Notes under the pieces: generated by a model
What the model was told of the DNA's origin: nothing
The model's database searches: none
What the model saw: only the letters and a program-made list of their open reading frames with translations
Part shown: one piece after another, positions 1-6,562 of the stretch
Numbering within the stretch: the first letter of the stretch is position 1
How the letters are laid out: each line of letters starts with the position of its first letter
Translations under genes and position numbers: made by a program
Assembly (NCBI GenBank): GCA_023412845.1
Contig: JAEZRH010000150.1
Coordinates: forward strand, 1-22,441
Origin: Bacillota bacterium
Lineage (GTDB): Bacteria > Bacillota > Clostridia > Oscillospirales > Acutalibacteraceae
DNA length: 22,441 nt
Reading direction: 5' to 3'

Positions 1-1203
1 TCTTCCGACAGCTCCGAATTCATGCTCACCATGCTTTCCGCCATCGCACAGGAAGAAAGCTCCAACACCTCCAAGCGTGTGAAATTTGGGAAAAAGCAGA
101 ATGCCGAGAACGGTCGAGTACCGAATCTGGTGTACGGATATGACAAAATCCCGGGCGATTATTTTCATCTGAACGTCAATGAAAAGGAAGCGACCGTCGT
201 CCGCGATATTTTCCGCCGATATCTAGAGGACCAAGGCGAAACCACGATCGCCGTCGAACTGAACCGATCCGGCCTGAAAACAAAGCGCGGCTGCAATTGG
301 AGCCAGAACGCAGTGGCACGCATCCTGTCCAATGAAATTTATATTGGGAAGGTCGTCAACGGGAAACAGGAGGTTGCCGATTTTCTGACGGGGAAACGCC
401 GCGACAAAGGCGAGGAAAAATGGCTGGTCACGGAAAGGCCGGAACTTCGTCTGGTGGACGATGTCAACTTTCGCCGCGCACAGGCCCTGATCGCACAGAA
501 GCGGGACACCTTCCAACATGCCGGGAACCGGAACAGCCAAAAAAACGTATTCAGCAAGCTGATCAAATGCACCTGCTGCGGAAAATCCTTCCGGCGTACC
601 GTCCGGAATTTTAAGACGCCATATATTAAATGGATCTGCACGGGCCGCAACCTGAACGGTGTCGATACCTGTCCCAACCGGACAATTCTAGACGAAGAGG
701 AGTTGTTACAGGCCATCCGGAATTACTTCCGGCAGATTCTATCGGACAAGCCCGCCGTAATCCGCGGTATCGTCGCCGAATTTAACCGCCAGTACCAGAC
801 GAAGGACCAGAATCTCGTTTCGGAGCACGATCTCTCCGCACAGCTCGCCAAGTCAAGAAAGTCCCGACAAAAGTATCTGGACATGTACGACAACGAGATC
901 ATCTCCATGGAAGAGCTCCGCGAAAAAACAACCGAGCTAAACGCCACGGTTTCCCGGCTGGAGGAGGAACTGCGGCTGGTGAAAAATCACATCAGCAAAA
1001 GCGACCTCCTGGAAATCGGCCTGAACGAAATGTTCCGCAACGTCGACACGCTGCTGAACGCGGACGTCATTACGAATGAGCTTCTGCACCGCGTCCTCGA
1101 CAGTATTCAGGTGGACGAAAAAGGCAACGTGGATGTTTATCTGAAGGTTCTGAAGGAAATTGGTCTGCCGGAATCAGTTCATTTAAGTGACAACCATACA
1201 TAA
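1..1203 (+). CDS. Large serine recombinase, C-terminal part (5' truncated by window)
   Basis: Site-specific DNA integrase/excisionase of the large serine recombinase family. The reading frame is open from base 1, so the true start and the catalytic resolvase domain (about 120-150 residues with the nucleophilic serine) lie upstream of the window. Visible here are the end of the resolvase domain (MLTMLSAIAQEES, typical of the long helix), a recombinase domain with the pattern GLKTKRG...ARILSNEIYIGK, a zinc ribbon (CTCC, then CTGRN and DTCPN, from about base 570 to 680), and a coiled coil rich in Glu/Lys/Leu from about base 840 to 1000. All are standard for phage, ICE and skin-element recombinases. 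The gene ends inside sequence that belongs to spoIIID: its TAA at 1201-1203 is out of frame with the spoIIID codons for HKD. The family assignment is sure; the type of element cannot be seen. Confidence 0.93.
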   Translation, partial: SSDSSEFMLTMLSAIAQEESSNTSKRVKFGKKQNAENGRVPNLVYGYDKIPGDYFHLNVNEKEATVVRDIFRRYLEDQGETTIAVELNRSGLKTKRGCNWSQNAVARILSNEIYIGKVVNGKQEVADFLTGKRRDKGEEKWLVTERPELRLVDDVNFRRAQALIAQKRDTFQHAGNRNSQKNVFSKLIKCTCCGKSFRRTVRNFKTPYIKWICTGRNLNGVDTCPNRTILDEEELLQAIRNYFRQILSDKPAVIRGIVAEFNRQYQTKDQNLVSEHDLSAQLAKSRKSRQKYLDMYDNEIISMEELREKTTELNATVSRLEEELRLVKNHISKSDLLEIGLNEMFRNVDTLLNADVITNELLHRVLDSIQVDEKGNVDVYLKVLKEIGLPESVHLSDNHT

Positions 1204-1339
1204 AGACGTCGCGCAGCGTTTGAAGGCGATCGACCCGCAGTTGTATCGGAAAGTCAAGGTCGTGCTGGACTATAACAAGGCGCAGCGGCATATCCGGGGA
1301 GGCATTGCCACAAGGCTGAAATATAAAAAAGCGCAGTAG
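1187..1339 (+). pseudogene. spoIIID: 3' part of spoIIID, interrupted by the recombinase-bearing element
   Basis: Reading from 1187 in the frame of 1202 gives VTTIHKDVAQRL, then LDYNKAQRHIRGG and LKYKKAQ, ending at TAG 1337-1339. From memory, B. subtilis SpoIIID has STVHKDLTERL, LDYHKSIRHLRGG and TKLKYKK in the same order and spacing, so this is the C-terminal half of SpoIIID, the small HTH regulator of mother-cell genes in sporulation. The frame is closed upstream by TAA at 1184-1186, no start codon or ribosome site precedes it, and the first half of the HTH is missing. Homology begins at about the Thr-Ile/Val-His-Lys-Asp of the DNA-binding helix, exactly where the recombinase gene ends. The simplest reading is insertion of an element whose other end, next to the 5' half of spoIIID, lies upstream of the window. 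It could be a reversible, skin-like interruption or a dead gene. Confidence 0.85.
1188..1206 (+). other. Probable attachment-site junction (element end / spoIIID)
   Basis: SpoIIID-like coding sequence starts in this interval (codons for T-I-H-K-D at 1193-1207), while the codons to its left fit the recombinase frame and not SpoIIID. The crossover of a serine recombinase must therefore lie in or very near this stretch. The exact dinucleotide cannot be fixed without the other junction or an uninterrupted homologue. Confidence 0.6.
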
Positions 1340-1440
1340 CGGCGTGTCGCCGCAGCCAATCCCCGCCATTGGGCTCAGCGAAAGAGAAAGCCTTCTTTGG
1401 CGGGAGAGTCAGAAGAAACTCCCGGTAACGTTTTTCGTCC
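1333..1440 (+). repeat. Dispersed structured intergenic repeat, copy 1
   Basis: This stretch shares blocks in the same order with the reverse complement of about 6855-6955: GGCGTGTCGCC, CCCCGCC, GGGCTC-GAAA, TTTGGCGGGAGAGT and a CTCCCGG. By eye the two are roughly three-quarters identical over about 100 bases. The GCGGGAGAGT...CTCCCG part forms a hairpin and recurs at 18354-18377. It lies just after the spoIIID stop codon. Confidence 0.55.
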
Positions 1441-1488
1441 ACGGGGGCCTTATCTCGGACTCTCCCGCCAGGATGGGCTTATTTTTTT
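1399..1488 (+). terminator. Inverted repeat with T-runs after spoIIID (probable terminator region)
   Basis: GGCGGGAGAGTC at 1399-1410 is the exact reverse complement of GACTCTCCCGCC at 1458-1469. Inside it a shorter hairpin (CGGGAG...CTCCCG, 1400-1425) is followed by TTTTT near 1431-1435, and a T7 run lies at 1482-1488. Either could end transcription leaving spoIIID. A further perfect hairpin, AGCGGGC-ACA-GCCCGCT at 1515-1531, has no T-run after it. Confidence 0.5.
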
Positions 1489-1558
1489 CCGCGCTTCAAA
1501 CGACGGCGATCGGGAGCGGGCACAGCCCGCTGCAGCCTGCAAAAATTTTATAGGGACA

Positions 1559-1586
1559 TTGGTTTTGACACCGTTTTGTGTATAAT
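1559..1586 (+). promoter_or_regulatory. Probable sigma-A promoter of the phasin-ubiB pair
   Basis: A perfect TATAAT lies at 1581-1586, with TTGGTT at 1559-1564 as the best -35 at a spacing of 16. A perfect TTGACA at 1565-1570 is only 10 bases away and cannot serve this -10. Start of transcription would be near 1593, leaving a leader of about 38 bases that includes GGGAGG at 1617-1622. Confidence 0.5.
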
Positions 1587-1630
1587 AGAGACAGGAAATA
1601 ACAAATATTGATTGCAGGGAGGTTTTTGCA

Positions 1631-1978
1631 ATGGCAGCAAATCTCAGCGACGACCTGAAGAAAATCATTCTGGCGGGGATTGGCGCAGCGGCGCTCACCT
1701 CCGAAAAAGCCAAACAGATGATTGACGAATTCGTGAAAAAGGGCGAGCTTACCGTAGAGCAGGGCAAGGTCCTCAATGAAGAACTCAAGCACAATATAAG
1801 CCGAAAGATCAAAGAAAGCGTGACGGTCAGCGTAACGGTCCCGCAGAGCATCGACGACATCGAAAAAGCGGTCGGCAATCTGACTCCGGAAGAGTTGACG
1901 GCCCTGAAGGCAAAAATTGCGGAGACGGAAACGGCCCGTCAGGCGGAAAGCGTGCAGCAGAACAATGGCGGCATCTGA
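1631..1978 (+). CDS. Phasin-like coiled-coil protein (115 aa)
   Basis: Small soluble protein beginning MAANLSDDLKK, preceded by GGGAGG eight bases before the ATG. After a short hydrophobic patch (ILAGIGAAAL, residues 13-22), the rest is charged helix with heptad-like spacing and ends in a polar Gln/Asn tail. This resembles the phasin/PhaF-type family proteins of Firmicutes, which share a helical fold but do not imply storage granules. Its start of translation is isolated, but its 3' end overlaps the ATG of the following UbiB-like gene by 14 bases, so the two are almost certainly cotranscribed and translationally coupled. In other bacteria such proteins also sit beside aarF/ubiB genes, so an accessory role for the kinase-like protein at the membrane is a reasonable inference. 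There is no direct evidence of function. Confidence 0.85.
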   Translation: MAANLSDDLKKIILAGIGAAALTSEKAKQMIDEFVKKGELTVEQGKVLNEELKHNISRKIKESVTVSVTVPQSIDDIEKAVGNLTPEELTALKAKIAETETARQAESVQQNNGGI

Positions 1979-3554
1979 AACCGCCGCGGGGCGCAGGCGT
2001 CTGAAAGAAATCATCGGGGTCCTGCGCAGCCATCACATCGTCAAAGGAGTCACGCCCGAAAAGCTCCGGATGATCTTTGAAGACCTGGGCCCCACCTTTA
2101 TTAAATTCGGGCAGATTCTGTCCATGCGGACGGACATGCTCCCCCTGCCCTACTGCGAGGAGCTGCGCAAACTGCGCGCCGACGTGCGCCCCATGGATTT
2201 CGACTTGGCGGCTGCGGAGGTCGAAAAAAGCCTTCAGAAGCCGCTGGAAGACGTCTTTGCCCGTTTCGACCGGCAGCCGATCGGTTCGGCTTCCATCGCA
2301 CAGGTGCATTATGCGCAGCTCAAAAACAGAGAACCGGTCGTCGTTAAGATCCGGCGGCTCGGCATCCGGGAAACCATGGAGCAGGACGTCATCCTCCTGC
2401 GGCGCGTCTCCGGGCTGCTGAAGATCGCGGGCGGCACCGGCAATGCGGTCGATTTTAACGAGATCATCGGCGAGATGTGGGCCACGGCCCAGCAGGAGAT
2501 GGACTTCCTCCGGGAGGCCGACCAGGCGGAGGAATTCCGAAAGCTCAACGCGGGCGTGGCCTATGTGACCGGCCCGCGGGTATTCCGCAGCCTTTCCTCC
2601 GCTTCCGTGCTGGTGATGGAATATCTCGACGGCATCGCCATAGACGACGCGGCGGCGCTGAAGGAAGCGGGATACGACCTCGGCGAGATCGGCCTGAAGC
2701 TGGCGGAAAACTACGTGAAGCAGATCACCGACGACGGCTTTTTCCACGCCGACCCGCACCCGGGCAATCTGAAAGTACGGGAAGGTCAGATCGTCTGGCT
2801 CGACATGGGCATGATGGGCCGTCTCTCCCCCTACGACCGTTCCGTCCTGCGCTCGATCATGAGCGCCGTTGCCTCGTCCGACCTGAACGGCCTGTGCAGT
2901 ATCGTCAGCATGTTCTGCGACCCCAGCCACCCGCCGGACCGCCCGCGCCTCTACGCGGACCTGGACGTGCTTCTGAGCCGCTACCAGATGCTGGACCTCG
3001 GCAGCATGAACCTGCTGAAAGTCCGCGCGGACGCACTGCCGATCCTCAACCGCAACCGGATCGTCATTCCGCAGGGGATCGCCATGCTTGCACGCGGGCT
3101 TGTCACCATCGAAGGCGTGGTGGGCGGCATCGCGCCGGACATCAACGTCATGCAGATCATCGCAAACCATCTTTCCGGCCGCATGCTGGAAGACCTTGAC
3201 CTGAACGCGGAAATAAAAAAGGCCCTGATCTCCATTTTCCAGTCCGGCAAACGGGCGCCGGGCATTCCGTCCCAGGTATCGGAACTTCTGAAAATGAGCA
3301 TCAAGGGCCAGACAAAGACGAACATAGAGATCACCGGCTCGGAACAGCCGCTCCGCAGCTTTGAAAAAATGGCGGAGCGCATTTCGGTCGGGCTGATCGA
3401 GGGCGGGCTGCTCATCGCTTCCGCAATCCTGTGCGCGGCGGACAGGCTGCCGCAGTCCTTTCTGGGCATCCCGTGGGCCGGCGCGGCCGGTTTTGCCGCG
3501 GCGGCGGCGCTCGGCGTGTGGTTCTTCTGGGGAGTTTTTCGCGGAAGAAATTAA
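1965..3554 (+). CDS. ABC1/AarF/UbiB-family atypical protein kinase-like protein (529 aa)
   Basis: Member of the UbiB/AarF/COQ8 family, atypical kinase-like ATPases bound to the membrane and linked to quinone or isoprenoid lipid metabolism. Visible hallmarks are the KxGQ motif (KFGQILSMR, residues 47-55), the alanine-rich nucleotide loop (GSASIAQVH, 107-115), the ion-pair lysine in VVVKI (about 128), HADPHPGN (261-268) and the LDMGMMG metal-binding stretch (279-285). Two hydrophobic helices close the protein (about 475-527), the usual UbiB membrane anchor. I chose ATG 1965 because homologues begin shortly before RRLKEIIGVL; a TTG at 1917 would add 16 Arg-rich residues deep inside the phasin-like gene. 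The start overlaps the upstream stop. The gene ends 13 bases from the convergent lrp gene. The substrate is unknown. Confidence 0.92.
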   Translation: MAASETAAGRRRLKEIIGVLRSHHIVKGVTPEKLRMIFEDLGPTFIKFGQILSMRTDMLPLPYCEELRKLRADVRPMDFDLAAAEVEKSLQKPLEDVFARFDRQPIGSASIAQVHYAQLKNREPVVVKIRRLGIRETMEQDVILLRRVSGLLKIAGGTGNAVDFNEIIGEMWATAQQEMDFLREADQAEEFRKLNAGVAYVTGPRVFRSLSSASVLVMEYLDGIAIDDAAALKEAGYDLGEIGLKLAENYVKQITDDGFFHADPHPGNLKVREGQIVWLDMGMMGRLSPYDRSVLRSIMSAVASSDLNGLCSIVSMFCDPSHPPDRPRLYADLDVLLSRYQMLDLGSMNLLKVRADALPILNRNRIVIPQGIAMLARGLVTIEGVVGGIAPDINVMQIIANHLSGRMLEDLDLNAEIKKALISIFQSGKRAPGIPSQVSELLKMSIKGQTKTNIEITGSEQPLRSFEKMAERISVGLIEGGLLIASAILCAADRLPQSFLGIPWAGAAGFAAAAALGVWFFWGVFRGRN

Positions 3555-3567
3555 CGGGACCGGCCGC

Positions 3568-4017
3568 TTACGGCTTGAGGCTGTCGAATATGTTGACGCC
3601 GCGCGGCTCCACAGGGGTGGAGAAAACGATCTGCGTCTCCGTGGGGCCGAATTTCTGAAGCTGGCCGATGAATTCGTCGAGCTCCATCGTGCTGTGGAAC
3701 ACGACCTTGATGAGCATGGAATAATTGCCCGTAACGCAGTTGCACTCGATCACGTTGGGACATGACCGGATAAAGGGGTAAAATTCCGGTTTCTGATTCG
3801 GCGACATCTGCAGGTTGATGAACGCCTTGATATGATACCCGAGAAGATACTGATTGATTGCCGCATGGTAACCGCTGATAAGACCCTGCTTTTCCAGCTT
3901 TTCAATGCGCGCCGAAATGGCGGGCGAGGAAAGGAAGACCTTTTTCGTGAGCGTCTTGATCGGGACGCGTGCATTTTCCTGAAGAGCCGAGATCAGAGTG
4001 GCGTCGATTTTATCCAT
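3568..4017 (-). CDS. Lrp/AsnC-family transcriptional regulator (149 aa)
   Basis: Feast/famine type regulator. The N-terminus is the AsnC winged helix-turn-helix (MDKIDATLISALQENARVPIKTL, then SSPAISARIEKLEKQGLI, residues 30-47). The C-terminal half has the RAM/ACT-like beta-alpha fold that binds an amino-acid effector (VIECNCVTGNYSMLIKV and the DEFIGQLQKFG helix). Length and layout match the family. A GAGGTGA sequence lies eight bases before the ATG. The gene is divergent from aspartate ammonia-lyase 612 bases away and convergent with the UbiB-like gene. Control of amino-acid metabolism, possibly including the divergent lyase, is an inference from position. Its own promoter (4143-4171) leaves a leader of about 118 nucleotides with a strong hairpin. 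Confidence 0.93.
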   Translation of the reverse strand: MDKIDATLISALQENARVPIKTLTKKVFLSSPAISARIEKLEKQGLISGYHAAINQYLLGYHIKAFINLQMSPNQKPEFYPFIRSCPNVIECNCVTGNYSMLIKVVFHSTMELDEFIGQLQKFGPTETQIVFSTPVEPRGVNIFDSLKP

Positions 4018-4080
4018 TGTCTATCACCTCAGTTGTAATTTCCTTTGTTTCGTTCGACACGGCGAAAACATAATTAATCA

Positions 4081-4118
4081 AAAGGGGCATACCGATAAAT
4101 CCATCGGCATGCCCCTTT
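4081..4118 (-). terminator. Hairpin in the lrp leader (possible attenuator or early terminator)
   Basis: Arms of 16 bases (4081-4096 and 4103-4118, AAAGGGGCAT type) with a six-base loop. In the minus-strand RNA all 16 positions pair, one of them as G-U; in plus-strand RNA that position would be an A-C mismatch, so the structure fits the lrp transcript better. After the stem the RNA reads UUUUGAUUAAUUAU, only moderately U-rich, so it may be a weak terminator, an attenuator or a stabilising element. Confidence 0.5.
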
Positions 4119-4142
4119 GCATTTATTAAAATTATACTGTTT

Positions 4143-4171
4143 ATTATATCGGTTATCCCGCGGCTTTTCAA
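4143..4171 (-). promoter_or_regulatory. Sigma-A promoter of the Lrp-family gene
   Basis: On the minus strand TTGAAA (4171-4166), a 17-base spacer and a perfect TATAAT (4148-4143). Transcription should start near 4136, giving a leader of about 118 nucleotides before the ATG at 4017. Confidence 0.7.
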
Positions 4172-4629
4172 GGGCTTCCTAAAAAAACCTTAAAAAAATA
4201 ACGACAAATTTATCCTTGCCTTATAAATAAGAATTGTTGGAAATGTCTGTCCGCCGTTTTTCCGGGAGGAACCAATCATTAGCTTTTGCAGCCGATGTCC
4301 GGAATCTTCGGGAAATCGGACTTAATAATAGAAAGTCAAACACGCGTACGCTTAATTTTTAATTTTAAAAACGGTCTTCCACAAAACCTACTTTCCGGCG
4401 CATGTCCGGTTCCCGGTTCCGAAAGCCTGCAAAAAAAAAGCCGACGGGGCCGAAGCTTTTGAAAGATAAAGGGAAACGCCATAAAAAATAAAACTTCAAC
4501 GAAAAGCACGCAAAGCTATTTACCGGAACGGCCCGGCGTGTTAACATCTGGCGTATGGAAAACGGCCGGCGTTCCGCGCCTTCCGTTCCGGATCGATCGA
4601 GTCGCGAAAGAAATGGGGCCATAACGATT
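4172..4629. other. Noncoding divergent region upstream of aspartate ammonia-lyase
   Basis: No credible gene is seen. The stretch is AT-richer than its surroundings and has A- and T-runs at 4180-4235 and 4345-4370. A small hairpin (CCGAT...ATCGG, about 4293-4319) and a possible promoter at 4459-4487 are the only structured items I can support. Its length and its position between an Lrp-family gene and the lyase make operator sites plausible, but I could not pick out a convincing Lrp-type palindrome. Confidence 0.5.
4459..4487 (+). promoter_or_regulatory. Possible promoter of aspartate ammonia-lyase
   Basis: TTGAAA at 4459-4464 with TAAAAA at 4482-4487 and a 17-base spacer, in a locally AT-rich stretch. 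It would give a leader of about 135 nucleotides. The -10 matches only four of six consensus bases. Confidence 0.35.
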
Positions 4630-6045
4630 ATGAAAACAAGAGTGGAATCGGATTCCATCGGAAGCATGAACGTCCCGGCAGGGGCTTATTACGGCGTACA
4701 GTCTCTCCGCGCGAAAAACAACTTTCACATCACCGGCCGGCGGATGAGCCCTCAGTTCATCGTGTCGCTTGCCCAGATCAAAAAGGCGGCGGCGGTCACG
4801 AACCGGAACGCCGGATATCTGCAGGCTTCCATCGCAAACGCGATCATAGAGGCCTGCGATGAGATCATTTCCGGAAAACTGCATACGCAGTTCATCACCG
4901 ACCCCATTCAGGGGGGCGCCGGAACTTCCGCCAACATGAACGCGAACGAAGTCGTGGCCAACCGCGCTATCGAGATTCTGGGCGGCCAGAAGGGCGACTA
5001 CTCCATCGTACACCCCAACGACCATGTCAACATGTCGCAGTCCACGAACGACGTTTATCCCACCGCCGGCAAGCTGACCGTCCTAAAAATGATTCCCGGC
5101 GTTCTGCACGAGCTGGAGCGCCTTGCGGAAGCCCTGGAAGAAAAATCCGCCGAATTCGACGACGTGCTCAAAATGGGCCGTACACAGCTTCAGGACGCCG
5201 TCCCCATCCGCCTCGGCCAGGAGTTCGCGGCCTACGCCGCCGCCGTCAGGCGCGACATCGGCAGGCTGACCCACGCGCAGGAAGAGATGCGCGCCATCAA
5301 CCTCGGCGGCACGGCGGTCGGCACGTCGCTGAACGCGACGCCCGCATACCTTTACAACATCACGGCAAATCTGCAGAAGGTCACCGGCATCCGGCTGCGC
5401 CAGGCCGACGACCTCGTGGACGGCACACAGAATCTCGACGGCTATGTTGCGGTATCCGGCGTGCTGAAAACCTGTGCGGTCAACCTCTCAAAGATCGCCA
5501 ACGACCTGCGCCTGCTTTCCAGCGGGCCCCGCACCGGCATCGAGGAAATTTTCCTTCCGGCAAAGCAGAACGGTTCCTCCATCATGCCCGGCAAGGTCAA
5601 TCCTGTGATCGCGGAAGTCGTTTCACAGGCCGCCTTCAACATCATGGGGCACGACCAGACCATCACGCTCGCCGCGGAGGCGGGCCAGCTCGAGCTCAAC
5701 GCCTTCGAGCCGGTCCTGTTCGACAGTCTGTTCGAATCCCTCCGGAATCTGGAAGGCGCCGTCGCAACATTCGTAGACAACTGCGTGACCGGCATTCAGG
5801 CCAACCGTGAAATGTGCAAAAAGCATCTGGAAGAGAGCGTCGGCATCGTGACCGCGCTGAACCCGTATATCGGTTATGCAAAGGCCGCCTCGCTTGCGAA
5901 GGAATCGCTGAAAACCGGCGTTTCCGTCAGAAAGCTCGCCGAGGAAAAAGGATTGCTGAGCCCTGAAAAGCTGAACGCCGTTCTTGACCCCGCCTCCATG
6001 ACGGGCCCGGCGATGTCGGCGCACGCAGGGCAGATTTCGGTGTGA
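4630..6045 (+). CDS. aspA: Aspartate ammonia-lyase (aspartase), 471 aa
   Basis: Cytosolic lyase that interconverts L-aspartate with fumarate and ammonia; member of the aspartase/fumarase superfamily. Conserved regions are GTSANMNANEV (residues 98-108), HPNDHVNMSQSTND (128-141) and the mobile signature loop GSSIMPGKVNP (315-325) with the catalytic serine. LSSGPRTGIEEI followed by VIAEVV after the loop is closer to aspartases (LSSGPR.GLNEI, VIPEVV) than to class II fumarases (CGPRCGLGEL). Fumarase remains a less likely alternative. The start at 4630 gives the usual family length and begins MKTRVESDSIGSMNVP like homologues. An in-frame ATG at 4555 would add 25 residues without similarity. The ribosome site is weak (ATGGGG, 4611-4616). 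A 59-codon ORF follows 11 bases after the stop, then a terminator. Confidence 0.9.
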   Translation: MKTRVESDSIGSMNVPAGAYYGVQSLRAKNNFHITGRRMSPQFIVSLAQIKKAAAVTNRNAGYLQASIANAIIEACDEIISGKLHTQFITDPIQGGAGTSANMNANEVVANRAIEILGGQKGDYSIVHPNDHVNMSQSTNDVYPTAGKLTVLKMIPGVLHELERLAEALEEKSAEFDDVLKMGRTQLQDAVPIRLGQEFAAYAAAVRRDIGRLTHAQEEMRAINLGGTAVGTSLNATPAYLYNITANLQKVTGIRLRQADDLVDGTQNLDGYVAVSGVLKTCAVNLSKIANDLRLLSSGPRTGIEEIFLPAKQNGSSIMPGKVNPVIAEVVSQAAFNIMGHDQTITLAAEAGQLELNAFEPVLFDSLFESLRNLEGAVATFVDNCVTGIQANREMCKKHLEESVGIVTALNPYIGYAKAASLAKESLKTGVSVRKLAEEKGLLSPEKLNAVLDPASMTGPAMSAHAGQISV

Positions 6046-6056
6046 GGAGGGTTTTT

Positions 6057-6236
6057 ATGAATTACCTCAGAAACGAACCGATCTTTCTGGAAAACGACCG
6101 TGTGAACCATGGGCCCGACCGGCAGGACAGGGCGGTTCCCCGCCGCAGCGACAGGAGAACGGAAAAGGTCTGCCGCCCCGACCGGTATGTTCCGGAGGCG
6201 GCGGGCGAAGGCTTCGGCACGGGCGCCCAGAGATAA
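6057..6236 (+). CDS. Small Arg-rich hypothetical protein (59 aa)
   Basis: Begins MNYLRNEPIFLEND, eleven bases after the aspartate ammonia-lyase stop, with a strong GAGGAGGG site ending six bases before the ATG. It ends 19 bases before an intrinsic terminator, so it is the last gene of that transcript. The protein is hydrophilic, with many Arg and Asp residues and one Cys, and has no membrane segment, signal or recognisable domain. The near-perfect ribosome site is the main reason to call it. I do not recognise it and cannot name a function. Confidence 0.5.
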   Translation: MNYLRNEPIFLENDRVNHGPDRQDRAVPRRSDRRTEKVCRPDRYVPEAAGEGFGTGAQR

Positions 6237-6255
6237 ACTGACTCCGAGTATTATA

Positions 6256-6284
6256 GAAGCGGGCGGATTTTTTCCGCCCGCTTC
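6256..6284 (+). terminator. Intrinsic terminator of the aspartate ammonia-lyase unit
   Basis: Twelve-base perfect stem GAAGCGGGCGGA / TCCGCCCGCTTC with a TTTTT loop, followed by TTTCATCGCTT. The post-stem T-run is short, but the stem is strong and well placed after the small ORF. Confidence 0.75.
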
Positions 6285-6400
6285 TTTCATCGCTTATTTC
6301 GGCCTGAGCGCAAAATCCCAGACGCCCCACTGGGCGGCAAATAAAACAGAAGTACCTTCTCACGCATGGAACGGTCTGTTTCCGCAGGCTTCGCCTGCTC

Positions 6401-6428
6401 TTGACTTTCTGGCAAAAAGAGGTATAAT
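6401..6428 (+). promoter_or_regulatory. Strong sigma-A type promoter in noncoding region
   Basis: TTGACT at 6401-6406, a 16-base spacer and a perfect TATAAT at 6423-6428. A small perfect hairpin (GCAGGC-TTC-GCCTGC, 6384-6398) lies just before it. No protein-coding gene follows for about 580 bases, so the promoter appears to drive a noncoding transcript starting near 6435. Confidence 0.65.
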
Positions 6429-6435
6429 TCTCCTT

Positions 6436-6562
6436 GTAGGGCACAATTAAGTAGTGCAATGCAGAGACAGGTGCACCACCACCAGCCTCCTGCATACGGA
6501 GCCAAGACTCCATACGCAACCGAAATATCGGCACATTGCGGGAATCATTATACCCCTTTTTT
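6436..6562 (+). ncRNA. Candidate structured noncoding RNA (about 125 nt), family unknown
   Basis: The transcript expected from the promoter at 6401-6428 can fold end to end. GGG (6439-6441) pairs with the CCCC at 6553-6556, AAT with ATT near 6547, and GCAATG (6456-6461) with CATTGC (6534-6539). Inside are small hairpins GGAG/CTCC (6498-6511), CCGA/TCGG (6520-6531) and CAGG/CCTG (6467-6492). The closing stem runs into T6 (6557-6562) and a second T5 (6566-6570), which would act as the terminator. No open reading frame with a ribosome site is seen. I looked for the conserved cores of SRP RNA, the T-box and common riboswitches and did not find them. A 6S-like rod is possible but not shown. Confidence 0.4.

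Noticed and set aside
1333..1470. CRISPR-like interpretation of the repeated GGGAGAGTC motifs
   Set aside because: Only two inverted arms with a 47-base interval and no regular direct repeats or spacers; no cas genes in the window.
1565..1586. Perfect TTGACA followed by perfect TATAAT upstream of the phasin-like gene
   Set aside because: The two hexamers are only 10 bases apart, so they cannot form one sigma-A promoter; TTGGTT six bases earlier fits better.
1827..3170. Long minus-strand open frame (447 codons) opposite the UbiB-like gene
   Set aside because: Composition is His/Asp/Val/Arg-rich antisense shadow; the plus strand carries a clear UbiB family protein.
4555..4629. Upstream ATG for aspartate ammonia-lyase at 4555
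   Set aside because: Adds 25 residues unlike the family and has no ribosome site; ATG 4630 gives the normal N-terminus and length.
6436..6562. Assignment of the candidate RNA to SRP RNA, T-box leader or a known riboswitch
   Set aside because: The SRP GGAA-loop core, the T-box antiterminator motif and common riboswitch cores are absent; no family name is justified.
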